This document shows positions 37,771 through 47,738 of a stretch of 64,000 nt of DNA, in pieces; position 1 is the first letter of the stretch; every line of letters begins with the position of its first letter. Made by a program: the position numbers and the translations under genes. Under the pieces are notes generated by a model. It did not search any database, was not told the origin of the DNA, and was given only the letters and a program-made list of their open reading frames with translations. This stretch comes from an uncultured Clostridia bacterium (GTDB lineage: Bacteria > Bacillota > Clostridia > Oscillospirales > Acutalibacteraceae): NCBI GenBank assembly GCA_945983355.1, contig CAMFSU010000026.1, forward strand, positions 1-64,000. The letters are read 5' to 3'.

Positions 37771-37799
37771 AAATCCCTCGAAATTTCGAGGGATTTTTC
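37771..37799. terminator. Bidirectional terminator
   Basis: AAATCCCTCGAAA-TTTCGAGGGATTTTT. Confidence 0.85.
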
Positions 37800-37802
37800 T
37801 TT

Positions 37803-39335
37803 TTACGAAACAGGCACTAAAAGCATTGTACCGTCCTTAACATATTCATCATCAAGGTTATTTATTTTTATAATTTCATCAACGCTTGCGTTATAAATTC
37901 TTGCAATGTTCCAAATATTTTCTTCACCCGACACAAAATAAATTGTCATTGAACAGTTGTTGTTTTTGGGCTTTAATTTGCCCTCATTAAGCGTTATGTC
38001 TGTGAGAAGCTCTATCCCCCTCTTTTCAATTACGGCGGCATTTACGGCCATATCTGCCCTTATTTCAAGGTTCGTGGACGAATTTATTGTATAACCGCAG
38101 GAAATTATAGAGATTTCGGGCTGACATTCCAAATTATCACAAATATTTGACAGCGGATAATTATATTCGAAATCAAGTGGCTTTTCGATATAACAGGTTT
38201 CCCCGCTTTCCGAAATATTTACAATGCCAACAATAAGTGTGCCGCAAATTTGCATTTTATCATCTAAAAACTTAACGGTTTGTGACTGTATATCACACCA
38301 TAAATCTAAAACAGACGTTATACTTTCGCTTAAAACCACATTTTGCTTAAAGTGAAAATGCTCTTTTATGTTACAGCACATTTTTGTAAAGGTTATTTTA
38401 TCTTTTATAAAGTCGGCCTCAAATTTTCTTGAAAAGGCATCGTTTATAATGGGCACATCATTTTGGCAAAATGCCTGACTGCAAAGCAAAAGCTTTGCCG
38501 AAAGAGCAAAAATTTTACACTCGCCCGACATATTTGTTTTGGGCTTGATATCCAAAAATGCGAGTGAGGTTTTGGTTTCACACTGACAGTCATCGGTGAC
38601 ACCCTGCATATCAACCACTTGGCTAAATGGTATTATGGTTTTCATAATTTGGGGCGAGGATGAATTTTCGGCGCAATAGGTTATTGCAACCGCCATATCG
38701 CCCTTTACCATAATTTTATCATTTATAACCTTGCAGTCGGTAACCGACGGATAAGCATCATATCTTAAAATACGGTTTATGGGCGCACTACCGTTTGAAC
38801 AGGCAATTTCTTCTTCAATTATCACATACTTTTCGGCATAACCCATTGGCGAGGTTGAGGGGGCAGTCGAACGGCGTGTTTCAATGCTATTATCGTCAAA
38901 ATCTGAAATAACATTGCACTTCTTTCGGCAAAACAGCTTCATATTAAGGGTTACCGCACCGTGTATATCAACCTTTCGTGAGGTAACTGCACGGCAATTT
39001 ATGTAATCGGTTTTGGCGATACAGGAAATATTACAGCCCTGTGTGTCGTGGTCAATTTCCTTAACCTTGTTAAAGGGATATTGGTATTCGTAAGAACACA
39101 AATTATTGTCCTTATCACAATATAAAACTGTTATGCAAATATTACCGTCAATAGTAATGCTTTTGTCATTAAGCGACTTTGAAGAAATGCGGGAAACCGC
39201 CTTGCATTTAAAGATTTTAGAAATATCGGGGCAGTAATCAGGCAGGGTGAAATCGACATCAATGGGCTGCTCACAGCTGTCAACCCAAATGTTTTCATTG
39301 GTGTAAACATCGGTTTTTAGTGCTTTGTTTTCCAT
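37803..39335 (-). CDS. DUF3794 + LysM protein (SipL-like spore morphogenesis protein)
   Basis: Repeated DUF3794-type domains and C-terminal LysM (YFVSGEENIWNIARIYNASVDEIIKINNLDDEYVKDGTMLLVPV). Confidence 0.82.
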   Translation of the reverse strand: MENKALKTDVYTNENIWVDSCEQPIDVDFTLPDYCPDISKIFKCKAVSRISSKSLNDKSITIDGNICITVLYCDKDNNLCSYEYQYPFNKVKEIDHDTQGCNISCIAKTDYINCRAVTSRKVDIHGAVTLNMKLFCRKKCNVISDFDDNSIETRRSTAPSTSPMGYAEKYVIIEEEIACSNGSAPINRILRYDAYPSVTDCKVINDKIMVKGDMAVAITYCAENSSSPQIMKTIIPFSQVVDMQGVTDDCQCETKTSLAFLDIKPKTNMSGECKIFALSAKLLLCSQAFCQNDVPIINDAFSRKFEADFIKDKITFTKMCCNIKEHFHFKQNVVLSESITSVLDLWCDIQSQTVKFLDDKMQICGTLIVGIVNISESGETCYIEKPLDFEYNYPLSNICDNLECQPEISIISCGYTINSSTNLEIRADMAVNAAVIEKRGIELLTDITLNEGKLKPKNNNCSMTIYFVSGEENIWNIARIYNASVDEIIKINNLDDEYVKDGTMLLVPVS

Positions 39336-39366
39336 AATATTTTCCTCTCTTAAAACTTGTTATTAA

Positions 39367-39395
39367 AGTTTATGAGAGTACACTTATAAATATGA
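39367..39395 (-). promoter_or_regulatory. Sigma-E-like sporulation promoter
   Basis: Minus strand TCATATT-14 nt-CATAAACT against KMATATT-N14-CATACAHT. Confidence 0.6.
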
Positions 39396-39396
39396 C

Positions 39397-39430
39397 AAAC
39401 GGATTGTTTCGAAAAAGAAACAATCCGTTT
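39397..39430 (-). terminator. Terminator after the ABC transporter operon
   Basis: AAACGGATTGTTTC-gaaaaa-GAAACAATCCGTTT. Confidence 0.85.
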
Positions 39431-39434
39431 TAAA

Positions 39435-41393
39435 TTATTCAAGCTCAAAAGCTCCTGTATATAAGCTATAATACTGACCTTTTTGTGCAATTAAATCTTC
39501 GTGACTGCCGCGTTCGATAATTCTGCCCTTATCAAGCACCATTATAACATCGGAATTTTTAACGGTTGAAAGACGGTGAGCAATTACAAACACCGTTCTT
39601 CCCTTCATTAAGCTGTCCATACCCTTTTGAACAATAGCTTCAGTGCGGGTATCAATGCTTGAGGTTGCCTCGTCAAGAATCATTACAGGCGGGTCAGCAA
39701 CCGCCGCACGAGCAATGGCAATAAGCTGTCGTTGACCTTGTGACAGGTTTGAGCCGTTATTTGAAAGCTCGGTATCGTATCCGTTTGGCAATCGTGTTAT
39801 AAAGTCATCAGCCCCCGAAAGCTTTGCTGCTTTTATGCAATCCTCATCGGTTGCATCAAGTCGGCCGTAACGGATATTTTCCATAACTGTGCCTGTAAAC
39901 AGGTTGGTTTCCTGCAAAACAATGCCGAGCGAACGGCGAAGGTCTGATTTTTTAATTTTATTTATATTTATGCCGTCATAACGGATTTTACCGTCGGCAA
40001 TATCATAAAAACGATTGATAAGGTTTGTGATGGTGGTTTTACCCGCACCTGTCGCACCTACAAAGGCAACCTTTTGGCCCGGCTCGGCGTAAACGCTTAC
40101 ATCGTGTAAAACCTCTTTACCCTCTTCATATCCAAAGTCGACGCCAACCATTCTGACATCACCGCGAAGCTCGGTATAAGTGAGTGTACCATCTTCGTGT
40201 GGATGCTTCCAAGCCCAAAGGCCTGTTCTTTCAGTCGTTTCGGTAATATTTCCGTTTTCATCCTTTTTAGCATTTACAAGTGTTACGTAACCATCATCAG
40301 TTTCAGGCAAAGCATCCATCACCTCAAAAACGCGCTCAGCACCTGCAAGGCCCATAACAATAGAGTTTATTTGTTGTGAAAGCTGGTTTACATTACCTGT
40401 AAACTGCTTTGTCATATTCAAAAACGGAATAACAATGCTTATTCCCAACGGCATTTCAACACCAAATAACTGTAAAAGACTTAAATTTGGTGCCTTTAAA
40501 AGCAGTAAAACACCGCCGACAGTGGCAATTATAACATACAAAATGTTGCCGATATTCATATTGATAGGGCCAAGAATATTGGCATACGCGTGAGCACGCT
40601 TACTATCCTCACAAAGTGCATCGTTAATTTCATCAAATTGCTTTTTGGTTTTATCCTCGTGACAGAAAACCTTAACAACCTTTTGGCCGTTCATCATTTC
40701 TTGAATAAAGCCCTCAGTTTTGCCGATTGCTTTTTGTTGGCGCATAAAATATTTAGCCGAGCCACCGCCAACCTTTTTAGTAACAAGAAACAGCATAAAC
40801 ACGCCAAAAAGCACCACGAGAGTAATCCAAATACTGTAGGAAAGCATTATTGTAAACACAGTTAACACAACTATACCCGCCTGCAAAACAGATGGTATAG
40901 ACTGTGAAACAAGCTGACGAAGTGTGTCAATATCGTTAGTGAAATGACTCATGATATCGCCGTGCTTATTGGTGTCAAAATACTTAATAGGTAGATTTTG
41001 CATACCGTTAAAGAGTGTTTTACGCATTTTACCCAAAAAGCCCTGTGTGATATATGCCATTAGCTGTGTTTGTGTAAACACCGCTGCAAGCGAAACAACA
41101 TATAAGGATGCTAAAACAATAATATTTGGAATAATTTCTTTGCTTGCTATATCCCAACCGATGTTTTCTTTAAGGGCTTCTTCAATAATGGCAATTATGC
41201 GTTGATTAAAAATTGCGGGTGCAGTAGCAACAAAGGCCGCAAAAACTATGCAGAAAAGCGCCAAAGGAAACAGTACGGGATAATATGAAAATAGCATTTT
41301 AATAACACGTTTCAGTGTTGGAACACTTAATTTGCGTTTTCCGTGCGGCATACCCCCGGGACCCTTTGGACCACGGTAATTAGGCGTTTTCAT
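39435..41393 (-). CDS. ABC exporter half-transporter (canonical Walker B)
   Basis: TM domain plus NBD: GATGAGKTTI, NLSQGQRQLIAIARA, MILDEATSSID. ATG 41393 preceded by GGAGGTGA. Confidence 0.93.
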   Translation of the reverse strand: MKTPNYRGPKGPGGMPHGKRKLSVPTLKRVIKMLFSYYPVLFPLALFCIVFAAFVATAPAIFNQRIIAIIEEALKENIGWDIASKEIIPNIIVLASLYVVSLAAVFTQTQLMAYITQGFLGKMRKTLFNGMQNLPIKYFDTNKHGDIMSHFTNDIDTLRQLVSQSIPSVLQAGIVVLTVFTIMLSYSIWITLVVLFGVFMLFLVTKKVGGGSAKYFMRQQKAIGKTEGFIQEMMNGQKVVKVFCHEDKTKKQFDEINDALCEDSKRAHAYANILGPINMNIGNILYVIIATVGGVLLLLKAPNLSLLQLFGVEMPLGISIVIPFLNMTKQFTGNVNQLSQQINSIVMGLAGAERVFEVMDALPETDDGYVTLVNAKKDENGNITETTERTGLWAWKHPHEDGTLTYTELRGDVRMVGVDFGYEEGKEVLHDVSVYAEPGQKVAFVGATGAGKTTITNLINRFYDIADGKIRYDGININKIKKSDLRRSLGIVLQETNLFTGTVMENIRYGRLDATDEDCIKAAKLSGADDFITRLPNGYDTELSNNGSNLSQGQRQLIAIARAAVADPPVMILDEATSSIDTRTEAIVQKGMDSLMKGRTVFVIAHRLSTVKNSDVIMVLDKGRIIERGSHEDLIAQKGQYYSLYTGAFELE

Positions 41394-43128
41394 TATTATC
41401 ACCTCCGTTGGTTTGTTGCTCGTAAACCTCGCGATAAATTTCGCTTAACTTCATAAGCTCGTTATGTGTGCCGATGCTTTCAATTTTACCGTTTTCCATA
41501 ACGATAATCATATCGGCATCCTGAACTGATGCTATACGCTGAGCAATTATAATTTTTGTAGTGTTTGGAATAAACTCCTTAAAGCCCTTGCGGATAAATG
41601 CATCGGTTTTGGTGTCAACCGCGCTTGTTGAATCGTCCAAAATTAAAATTTTCGGCTTTTTAAGAAGTGCCCGTGCAATACAAAGACGTTGCTTTTGACC
41701 ACCTGACACATTAGTACCGCCCTGCTCGATATAGGTATCATAACCGTCGGTAAAACTGGTTATAAATTCATCTGCTTGCGCTAATTTACATGCCTCAATT
41801 AATTCTTCATCGGTTGCATTTTCGTTACCCCAACGCAAGTTTTCTTTAATTGTTCCCGAAAATAGCTGATTCTTTTGAAGCACCATTGCAACGCTGTCAC
41901 GCAACACCTTAATATCATAATCGCGGACATCCACTCCGCCGACTAAAACCTCACCGTCGGTTACATCATAAAGACGCGGTATTAACTGCACAAGTGACGA
42001 TTTACTTGAACCCGTACCGCCGATAACACCAACCGTCATACCTGATTTAATTTCAAGATTAATGTTTTCAAGCGCATTGCGTTTGGCATTTTTATTATAC
42101 TTAAAATTAACATTGTTGAACTTTATCGAACCGTCCAAAACCTTTAAAACAGGGTTTTCGGGATTTTTAAGATTTGGCTCCTCATTTAGCACTTCACAAA
42201 TACGACGCATTGATTCAAGTGACATTGTAATCATTACATATATCATTGAAAGCATCATAAGTGACATTAAAATTTGCACGCCATAGGTAAGCATTGCCGA
42301 AATCTGACCGACATCAATATCAGTTCCGCCACTTTTAATTACAAGGTAAGAGCCCAAAAACAAAATCATTACCGTATTAAAATACATACAAAACTGCATT
42401 ATGGGGGTATTCAAGGCAACAATGCGTTCTGCCTTGGTAAAGTCTTCGGTTATGCCGTCTGCCGCGGCGGCAAACTTTTGCTTTTCATATTCCTCCCTTG
42501 AAAAGCCCTTAACAACACGCATTGCGCGTACATTTTCTTCAATAGACTCATTAAGCTTATCATACTTTTTGAAAACTCGGCGGAATGCGGGCATTGCATT
42601 TTTAGCAATCAATAAAAGCCCGAAAAGCAGCACAGGAATAACCACAACAAAGGATGCCGCAAGCGCACCGCCCATTGTATAAGCCATAATGATTGAAAAA
42701 ATAAATATCATGGGGCTACGAATTGCAGTGCGTATAATCATCATATAAGACATTTGCACGTGAGTAATGTCGGTTGTAAGGCGAGTCACAAGCGAGGTTG
42801 CGGAAAATTTATCGATATTACTGAAAGAAAAGCTTTGTATTTTTTCAAACATATCACGGCGCAAATTCTTTGCAAAGCCGGTTGAAGCTTTTGAACAGGT
42901 AATTGCGGCGGCACCGCCACAGCAAAGTGACACAAGTGCCATTGCAATAAGTATAAGACCTGTTTGTATAACACTTTCAATAGGTGCACCTGCTTTAATG
43001 TCATTAACAAGGTTAGCTGTTATAAAAGGAATAATAACCTCAATTATAACCTCACCCATAATAAAAATTAAGGTTAAAATAGATGGCAGCTTATATTCCC
43101 TTATTGATTTTGCCAATGTTTTAATCAT
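41380..43128 (-). CDS. ABC exporter half-transporter (degenerate catalytic site)
   Basis: TM domain plus NBD: GGTGSSKSSL, NVSGGQKQRLCIARALL, LILDDSTSAVD (Asp in place of the catalytic Glu). Confidence 0.93.
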   Translation of the reverse strand: MIKTLAKSIREYKLPSILTLIFIMGEVIIEVIIPFITANLVNDIKAGAPIESVIQTGLILIAMALVSLCCGGAAAITCSKASTGFAKNLRRDMFEKIQSFSFSNIDKFSATSLVTRLTTDITHVQMSYMMIIRTAIRSPMIFIFSIIMAYTMGGALAASFVVVIPVLLFGLLLIAKNAMPAFRRVFKKYDKLNESIEENVRAMRVVKGFSREEYEKQKFAAAADGITEDFTKAERIVALNTPIMQFCMYFNTVMILFLGSYLVIKSGGTDIDVGQISAMLTYGVQILMSLMMLSMIYVMITMSLESMRRICEVLNEEPNLKNPENPVLKVLDGSIKFNNVNFKYNKNAKRNALENINLEIKSGMTVGVIGGTGSSKSSLVQLIPRLYDVTDGEVLVGGVDVRDYDIKVLRDSVAMVLQKNQLFSGTIKENLRWGNENATDEELIEACKLAQADEFITSFTDGYDTYIEQGGTNVSGGQKQRLCIARALLKKPKILILDDSTSAVDTKTDAFIRKGFKEFIPNTTKIIIAQRIASVQDADMIIVMENGKIESIGTHNELMKLSEIYREVYEQQTNGGDNNENA

Positions 43129-43567
43129 CTTGTTCCTCCAAATTGGTTATAAAACGGTTTATCATACTCAAAAAGGTTTCTATCTCACTGTCTGTAAAAC
43201 CCTTTCTCATTCTTTTTTCACGGTTTGTTATGTCATTCATTATGTTTTGATGAATTTGAATCGCCTTATCGGTTAAAATTATTCTTTTAAGTCGAGCATC
43301 ACTTTCAACGCTCACCCTTTTTATAAAGCCGTTTTGCTCCATCGTTTTTAAAATGTTGCTTGCGGTTGAACGGCGAATAGAAAAACGGTTTTCAAAATCA
43401 CGCTGAAAAATTTGCTTTTCACGGTTTTCATATAAATAATGAATAGCCCAGCCGTTTACACCCTTTGGTAAAACAATTTTTTGTGACGCCGAGCTCTTTT
43501 CAATATCACGTTTTATATAGTTTGATAAACGCCTGATATTAAACCCAATGTTTTTTTCGCGTTGCAT
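43121..43567 (-). CDS. MarR family transcriptional regulator
   Basis: Winged-helix DFENRFSIRRSTASNILKTMEQNGFIKRVSVESDARLKRIILTDKA. Confidence 0.9.
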   Translation of the reverse strand: MQREKNIGFNIRRLSNYIKRDIEKSSASQKIVLPKGVNGWAIHYLYENREKQIFQRDFENRFSIRRSTASNILKTMEQNGFIKRVSVESDARLKRIILTDKAIQIHQNIMNDITNREKRMRKGFTDSEIETFLSMINRFITNLEEQDD

Positions 43568-43590
43568 AATTTTATCTCCTTAAAAGACTA

Positions 43591-43610
43591 AATGTTAGCA
43601 CCCTAACATT
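43591..43610. promoter_or_regulatory. MarR operator palindrome
   Basis: AATGTTAG-cacc-CTAACATT, overlapping the -10/+1 of the marR promoter. Confidence 0.75.
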
Positions 43611-43636
43611 ATAATACTATACCCTTCTATTGTCAA
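43608..43636 (-). promoter_or_regulatory. Consensus sigma-A promoter of the marR-ABC operon
   Basis: Minus strand TTGACA-17 nt-TATAAT. Confidence 0.85.
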
Positions 43637-43650
43637 CCAAAAACAAAAAT

Positions 43651-43677
43651 AAAACGGCAGATTTTTCTGCCGTTTTA
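43651..43677 (-). terminator. Terminator after the transketolase genes
   Basis: AAAACGGCAGA-ttttt-CTGCCGTTTT. Confidence 0.85.
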
Positions 43678-43691
43678 TAGTTTAATTTTTA

Positions 43692-44639
43692 TTACTTTTT
43701 AAGTGAAATTGCCTTCTTTACTTTTTCTGCAATATTAACAGCACGAAGACCAAATTCATCCAAAAGCTTAACCGCAGGGCCTGAATGACCAAATTCATCA
43801 TTTACGCCAAGTTTAACAACAGGTGTTGGATATACCTCGCTTAAATATTCGCTTACAGCACTGCCAAGGCCACCGATTACCGAATGCTCTTCGGCAGTAA
43901 CAATAGCGCCTGTTTCTTTTGCGGCTTTAAGCACGATTTCGGTATCAAGCGGCTTAATTGTTGCCATATTGATAACTCTGGCATTTATACCCTCGGCTTT
44001 CAAAAGGTCATGGGCTTCAAGGGCTTCCTTAACCATAAGACCGGTTGCGATAATAGTTACATCGTTACCTTCACGAAGCTCAACACCCTTACCGATTTCA
44101 AACTTATAATCGTCATCAAAAACAACCGGAACAGCAAGGCGGCCAAAACGCATATAAATGGGACCGTCATGCTCCATTGCTGCGTATACTGCCTTTTTGG
44201 CTTCGGTTTCATCAGCGGGATTAATGATAGTCATACCGGGGATGGTGCGCATTAAAGCAATGTCTTCATTACATTGGTGTGTTGCACCGTCTTCACCAAC
44301 CGAAATGCCTGCGTGGGTTGCAGCGATTATAACATTAAGGTGTGGATAACCAACCGAGTTTCTAATTTGTTCAAAGGCGCGGCCTGCCGCAAACATTGCA
44401 AAGGAGCTGCAAATAACCTTTTTACCTGTTGCCGCAATGCCTGCTGCAATGCCTACCATATTTTGTTCGGCAATGCCACAATCATAAAAGCGTTCAGGAA
44501 AAGCTTTTTTAAACATACCTGTTTGTGTTGCAGCGGCAAGGTCAGCGTCCATAACTATAAAATCATCACGCTTTTTGCCAAGCTCAACAAGCGCAGTGCC
44601 AAAGCCAACGCGAGTTGCCACATTTTTAACTTCTGCCAT
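43692..44639 (-). CDS. Transketolase, C-terminal subunit
   Basis: ATRVGFGTALVELGKK, DADLAAATQTGMF, FYDCGIAEQNMVGIAAGIAATGK. Confidence 0.93.
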   Translation of the reverse strand: MAEVKNVATRVGFGTALVELGKKRDDFIVMDADLAAATQTGMFKKAFPERFYDCGIAEQNMVGIAAGIAATGKKVICSSFAMFAAGRAFEQIRNSVGYPHLNVIIAATHAGISVGEDGATHQCNEDIALMRTIPGMTIINPADETEAKKAVYAAMEHDGPIYMRFGRLAVPVVFDDDYKFEIGKGVELREGNDVTIIATGLMVKEALEAHDLLKAEGINARVINMATIKPLDTEIVLKAAKETGAIVTAEEHSVIGGLGSAVSEYLSEVYPTPVVKLGVNDEFGHSGPAVKLLDEFGLRAVNIAEKVKKAISLKK

Positions 44640-44653
44640 AATGCTTTTCCCTC

Positions 44654-45490
44654 CTATTCCATTTCTGCAAGCCTTGCATAAATCTCATCAAGTGCTTGTG
44701 CCGCCAATTCATCATTGGGGGCAGCACCGTGCCAATTAACAGCGTTTTCCATATAAGAAACGCCCTTGCCCTTAATGGTTTTTGCAATAATCGCAACCGG
44801 CTTATCAATGCTTTCGGCTTCGTTTAAAGCGGCTTCGATTTGTTCAAAATCGTGACCATCAATAATAATTGTGTGCCAATTAAATGCCGCAAACTTTTTG
44901 TCAATAGGCATTGCAGAGTTAACCTCTTCAATAGTGCCGTCAATTTGCAAATTATTATAATCAACAAATGCTGTAAGGTTGGAAAGATTTTTATTTGCCG
45001 CAAACATTGCAGCTTCCCACACTTGACCTTCTTCGATTTCGCCATCGCCTAAAACTGTGTAGACCTTGAAATCGTCACCAAAGTGCTTTGCAGATAATGC
45101 CATACCCACTGCAGCTGAAATGCCTTGACCGAGTGAGCCGGTTGACATATCAACACCCGGGATATTTTTCATATCGGGATGTCCCTGCAAAATACTGCCA
45201 ATTTGACGAAGTGTTGTCAAAAGCTCTGGGTCGAAAAATCCGCGCTCGGCAAGTACTGCATAAAGTGCAGGGGCAGCGTGTCCCTTTGACAAAACAAAAC
45301 GGTCACGGTCTGCCTTTTGGGGATTTTTGGGGTCAATGTTCATTTTTGCGAAATAAAGATAGGTTAAAATATCCACACAAGAAAGTGAGCCGCCAGGGTG
45401 ACCTGCCTTTGCGCTGTGGATACTTTTGATTATCCCAATTCTTGCCTTTTGTGCGGTAAGCTCAAGGGATTTTTTAAGCGCTATGTCCAT
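44654..45490 (-). CDS. Transketolase, N-terminal subunit
   Basis: SAKAGHPGGSLSCVDILTYLYF, DRFVLSKGHAAPALYAVLAE, LGDGEIEEGQVWEAAMFA. Confidence 0.94.
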   Translation of the reverse strand: MDIALKKSLELTAQKARIGIIKSIHSAKAGHPGGSLSCVDILTYLYFAKMNIDPKNPQKADRDRFVLSKGHAAPALYAVLAERGFFDPELLTTLRQIGSILQGHPDMKNIPGVDMSTGSLGQGISAAVGMALSAKHFGDDFKVYTVLGDGEIEEGQVWEAAMFAANKNLSNLTAFVDYNNLQIDGTIEEVNSAMPIDKKFAAFNWHTIIIDGHDFEQIEAALNEAESIDKPVAIIAKTIKGKGVSYMENAVNWHGAAPNDELAAQALDEIYARLAEME

Positions 45491-45503
45491 CTTTTCCTTC
45501 CTT

Positions 45504-46325
45504 TCAGTCTTTAAGATAATCTATGAAATCAGACACCGCACCGTCACAACATTCACTCGAAACAAAATCAACCATTTGCTTGATTTCATCGGGCGCACCT
45601 GCGACAGTAGCGCTTACATCTGCATTTTCCAACATTTCTATATCATTATAAAAATCGCCAATAGCGTACGAGTAACCTTTTTTAATATTAAACATTTCGC
45701 AAAGCCGTCTAATTGCGGTGGCTTTTGAAACACCCAGCGGTATTTGTTCTAAAAATTTTTGATGTTCGCCATCTAAATAAAGCCCCGTTAAAATAATGCG
45801 AGAGGTTTTATCATATTTTTTTGAAAGTTGTTTTAGCTTTTCAAAATCCTCTTCCTCATCACAGGTGAAAAGCACCTTATTCCAGTCATATGAAACAACT
45901 TCTTCATAAGAAATAACCGTTGTTTCTAAACTTTGATATTTTTGGTGCAAATCTGTTTTTGCGGTTTTATTTAAGGTGAAAATTCTTTTACCTGTATGAA
46001 CTTCAATTCCAACATTAAGGCCACTGTCCAAAACTTCTTTTGCGAAACAGTAATCGGATTTTGGCAAAAGCTCTTGATGTAGGATTATCTCATTTTCATA
46101 ATCATAAATCATACATCCGTTTGCCACAACTGATGGCGAAATTCTTAAAAGAGTATTAGTAACATCGCTTATCGCGGTAACGCTTCTACCCGTTGCAATA
46201 GCGAAATAACCGCCCTCGTTCATAAAATGTTCGATTGCTTTAATATTTTTCTCGTTGATATATCCGCTTTCCATCAAGGTGCCATCAATATCACAAGCCA
46301 AAAGACAACCTGTAAATTTACCCAA
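45504..46325 (-). CDS. Cof-type HAD family hydrolase
   Basis: LACDIDGTLMESGYINEKN; GVSKATAIRRL...SYAIGDFYNDIEMLENADVSATVAGAPDEIK. Confidence 0.9.
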   Translation of the reverse strand: MGKFTGCLLACDIDGTLMESGYINEKNIKAIEHFMNEGGYFAIATGRSVTAISDVTNTLLRISPSVVANGCMIYDYENEIILHQELLPKSDYCFAKEVLDSGLNVGIEVHTGKRIFTLNKTAKTDLHQKYQSLETTVISYEEVVSYDWNKVLFTCDEEEDFEKLKQLSKKYDKTSRIILTGLYLDGEHQKFLEQIPLGVSKATAIRRLCEMFNIKKGYSYAIGDFYNDIEMLENADVSATVAGAPDEIKQMVDFVSSECCDGAVSDFIDYLKD

Positions 46326-46327
46326 GG

Positions 46328-47233
46328 TTATTTAATCTCCCTTAAAAATTTAGTGAAATAATTTGGCAAGTCAGACTCAAATTCCAAATACTTATTTGTA
46401 ATTGGGTGAACAAAGCCAACCTTTTTTGCGTGAAGGCACTGCCCATTAAGTGAAGTAATCACTTTTTTAGGGCCATAAACATCGTCCCCTGCAACCGCAT
46501 GGCCGATATATGCCATATGCACACGAATTTGGTGTGTGCGCCCTGTTTCGAGGCGTAACCTTATATGTGTGAAATTGCCGAAACGCTCAATAACCTTATA
46601 ATGTGTAACGGCATTTTTGCTGTTTCTATCGGTAACCGCCATTTGCTTACGCTTTACAGGGTGGCGGCCGATTGGCGCATCAATAATGCCCTCATCATCT
46701 TTAAGATTGCCATAAACCACTGCTTCATATTCACGGGTGAAGGAATGCTCCTTAATTTGTGCAGCAAGACCGTTGTGGGCAGTATCGTTTTTTGCAACCA
46801 TTAAAAGACCGCTTGTGTTTTTATCAATACGGTGAACAATACCGGGTCGCATAATGCCGTTTATACCTGAAAGCGAAGCACCGCAATGGTGCATTAAAGC
46901 ATTAACAAGCGTACCCTCCAAATTTCCGTTTGCGGGGTGCACAACCATACCCTTTGGCTTGTTCACAACAAGTAAGTCATTATCCTCATAAACAATATCA
47001 AGCGGTATTTCTTCGGCCTTTACATCATAAGAAACGGGGTCGGGTAATTTAAGCACAACCTTATCCCCTGTTTTAAGCTTTAAATTTTTGGCAGCAACCT
47101 TACTGTTTACCAAAACACACCCGTCTTCAATAAGCTTTGCGGCGCGAGAACGGGTCATTTCGCCAATTTCGGCCACAAAAACATCAAGACGGATATTGCC
47201 GTCAAAATCGCAAACCTTTTCAATTGTTTTCAT
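46328..47233 (-). CDS. RluA/RluD family pseudouridine synthase
   Basis: S4 domain, VVNKPKGMVVHPANG, RPGIVHRIDKNTSGLLMVAKND, GRTHQIRVHMAYIGHAVAGD. Confidence 0.94.
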   Translation of the reverse strand: MKTIEKVCDFDGNIRLDVFVAEIGEMTRSRAAKLIEDGCVLVNSKVAAKNLKLKTGDKVVLKLPDPVSYDVKAEEIPLDIVYEDNDLLVVNKPKGMVVHPANGNLEGTLVNALMHHCGASLSGINGIMRPGIVHRIDKNTSGLLMVAKNDTAHNGLAAQIKEHSFTREYEAVVYGNLKDDEGIIDAPIGRHPVKRKQMAVTDRNSKNAVTHYKVIERFGNFTHIRLRLETGRTHQIRVHMAYIGHAVAGDDVYGPKKVITSLNGQCLHAKKVGFVHPITNKYLEFESDLPNYFTKFLREIK

Positions 47234-47726
47234 TTTCTAAAACCTTTTTAGATTTAAAATCCTTAACGGTATCAATTACAAAATAAAGTATCAAAAGCCC
47301 TGCACCGATAACAACCGCGCAGTCAGCAACATTGAAAACAGGAAAATCCTTCCAAAAAGCAAACTGTAAAAAGTCAATTACATTGCCGTCCCTGAAAATG
47401 CGGTCAATCATATTGCCGATACCACCAAAAATTATAAGGGACAGTGACCAAAAGCAAAGCTTACTTTTTTTGCCATATTTAAAAAGCAAAAAAGCACAAA
47501 CCGCCATAATCGGCACAGTCAGAGCCAAAAGTGCCCAGGTTTTACCCTGAAAAATGCCCCACGCACCGCCGCGGTTATGTATATAAACAATATCAATTAT
47601 TCCCTTAATAAAGCCCGAGCCCTCATACAGTTCATAATTTGTCATTATAAAATGCTTTGACCATTGGTCTAAAACAAGGGATAAAGCACCCGTAACAAGT
47701 GCTAAAACATAAGAAATCAAAAACAA
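47220..47726 (-). CDS. lspA: Lipoprotein signal peptidase
   Basis: LVLDQWSKHFI, HNRGGAWGIFQG, GGIGNMIDRIFRDGNVIDFLQF, FNVADCAVVIG. Confidence 0.95.
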   Translation of the reverse strand: MFLISYVLALVTGALSLVLDQWSKHFIMTNYELYEGSGFIKGIIDIVYIHNRGGAWGIFQGKTWALLALTVPIMAVCAFLLFKYGKKSKLCFWSLSLIIFGGIGNMIDRIFRDGNVIDFLQFAFWKDFPVFNVADCAVVIGAGLLILYFVIDTVKDFKSKKVLENENN

Positions 47727-47738
47727 ATCCTCCTAAGA

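Noticed and set aside
43692-45490. Possible frameshifted transketolase
   Set aside because: Two separate ORFs with their own starts and SDs; split N/C transketolase is a known arrangement in Firmicutes.
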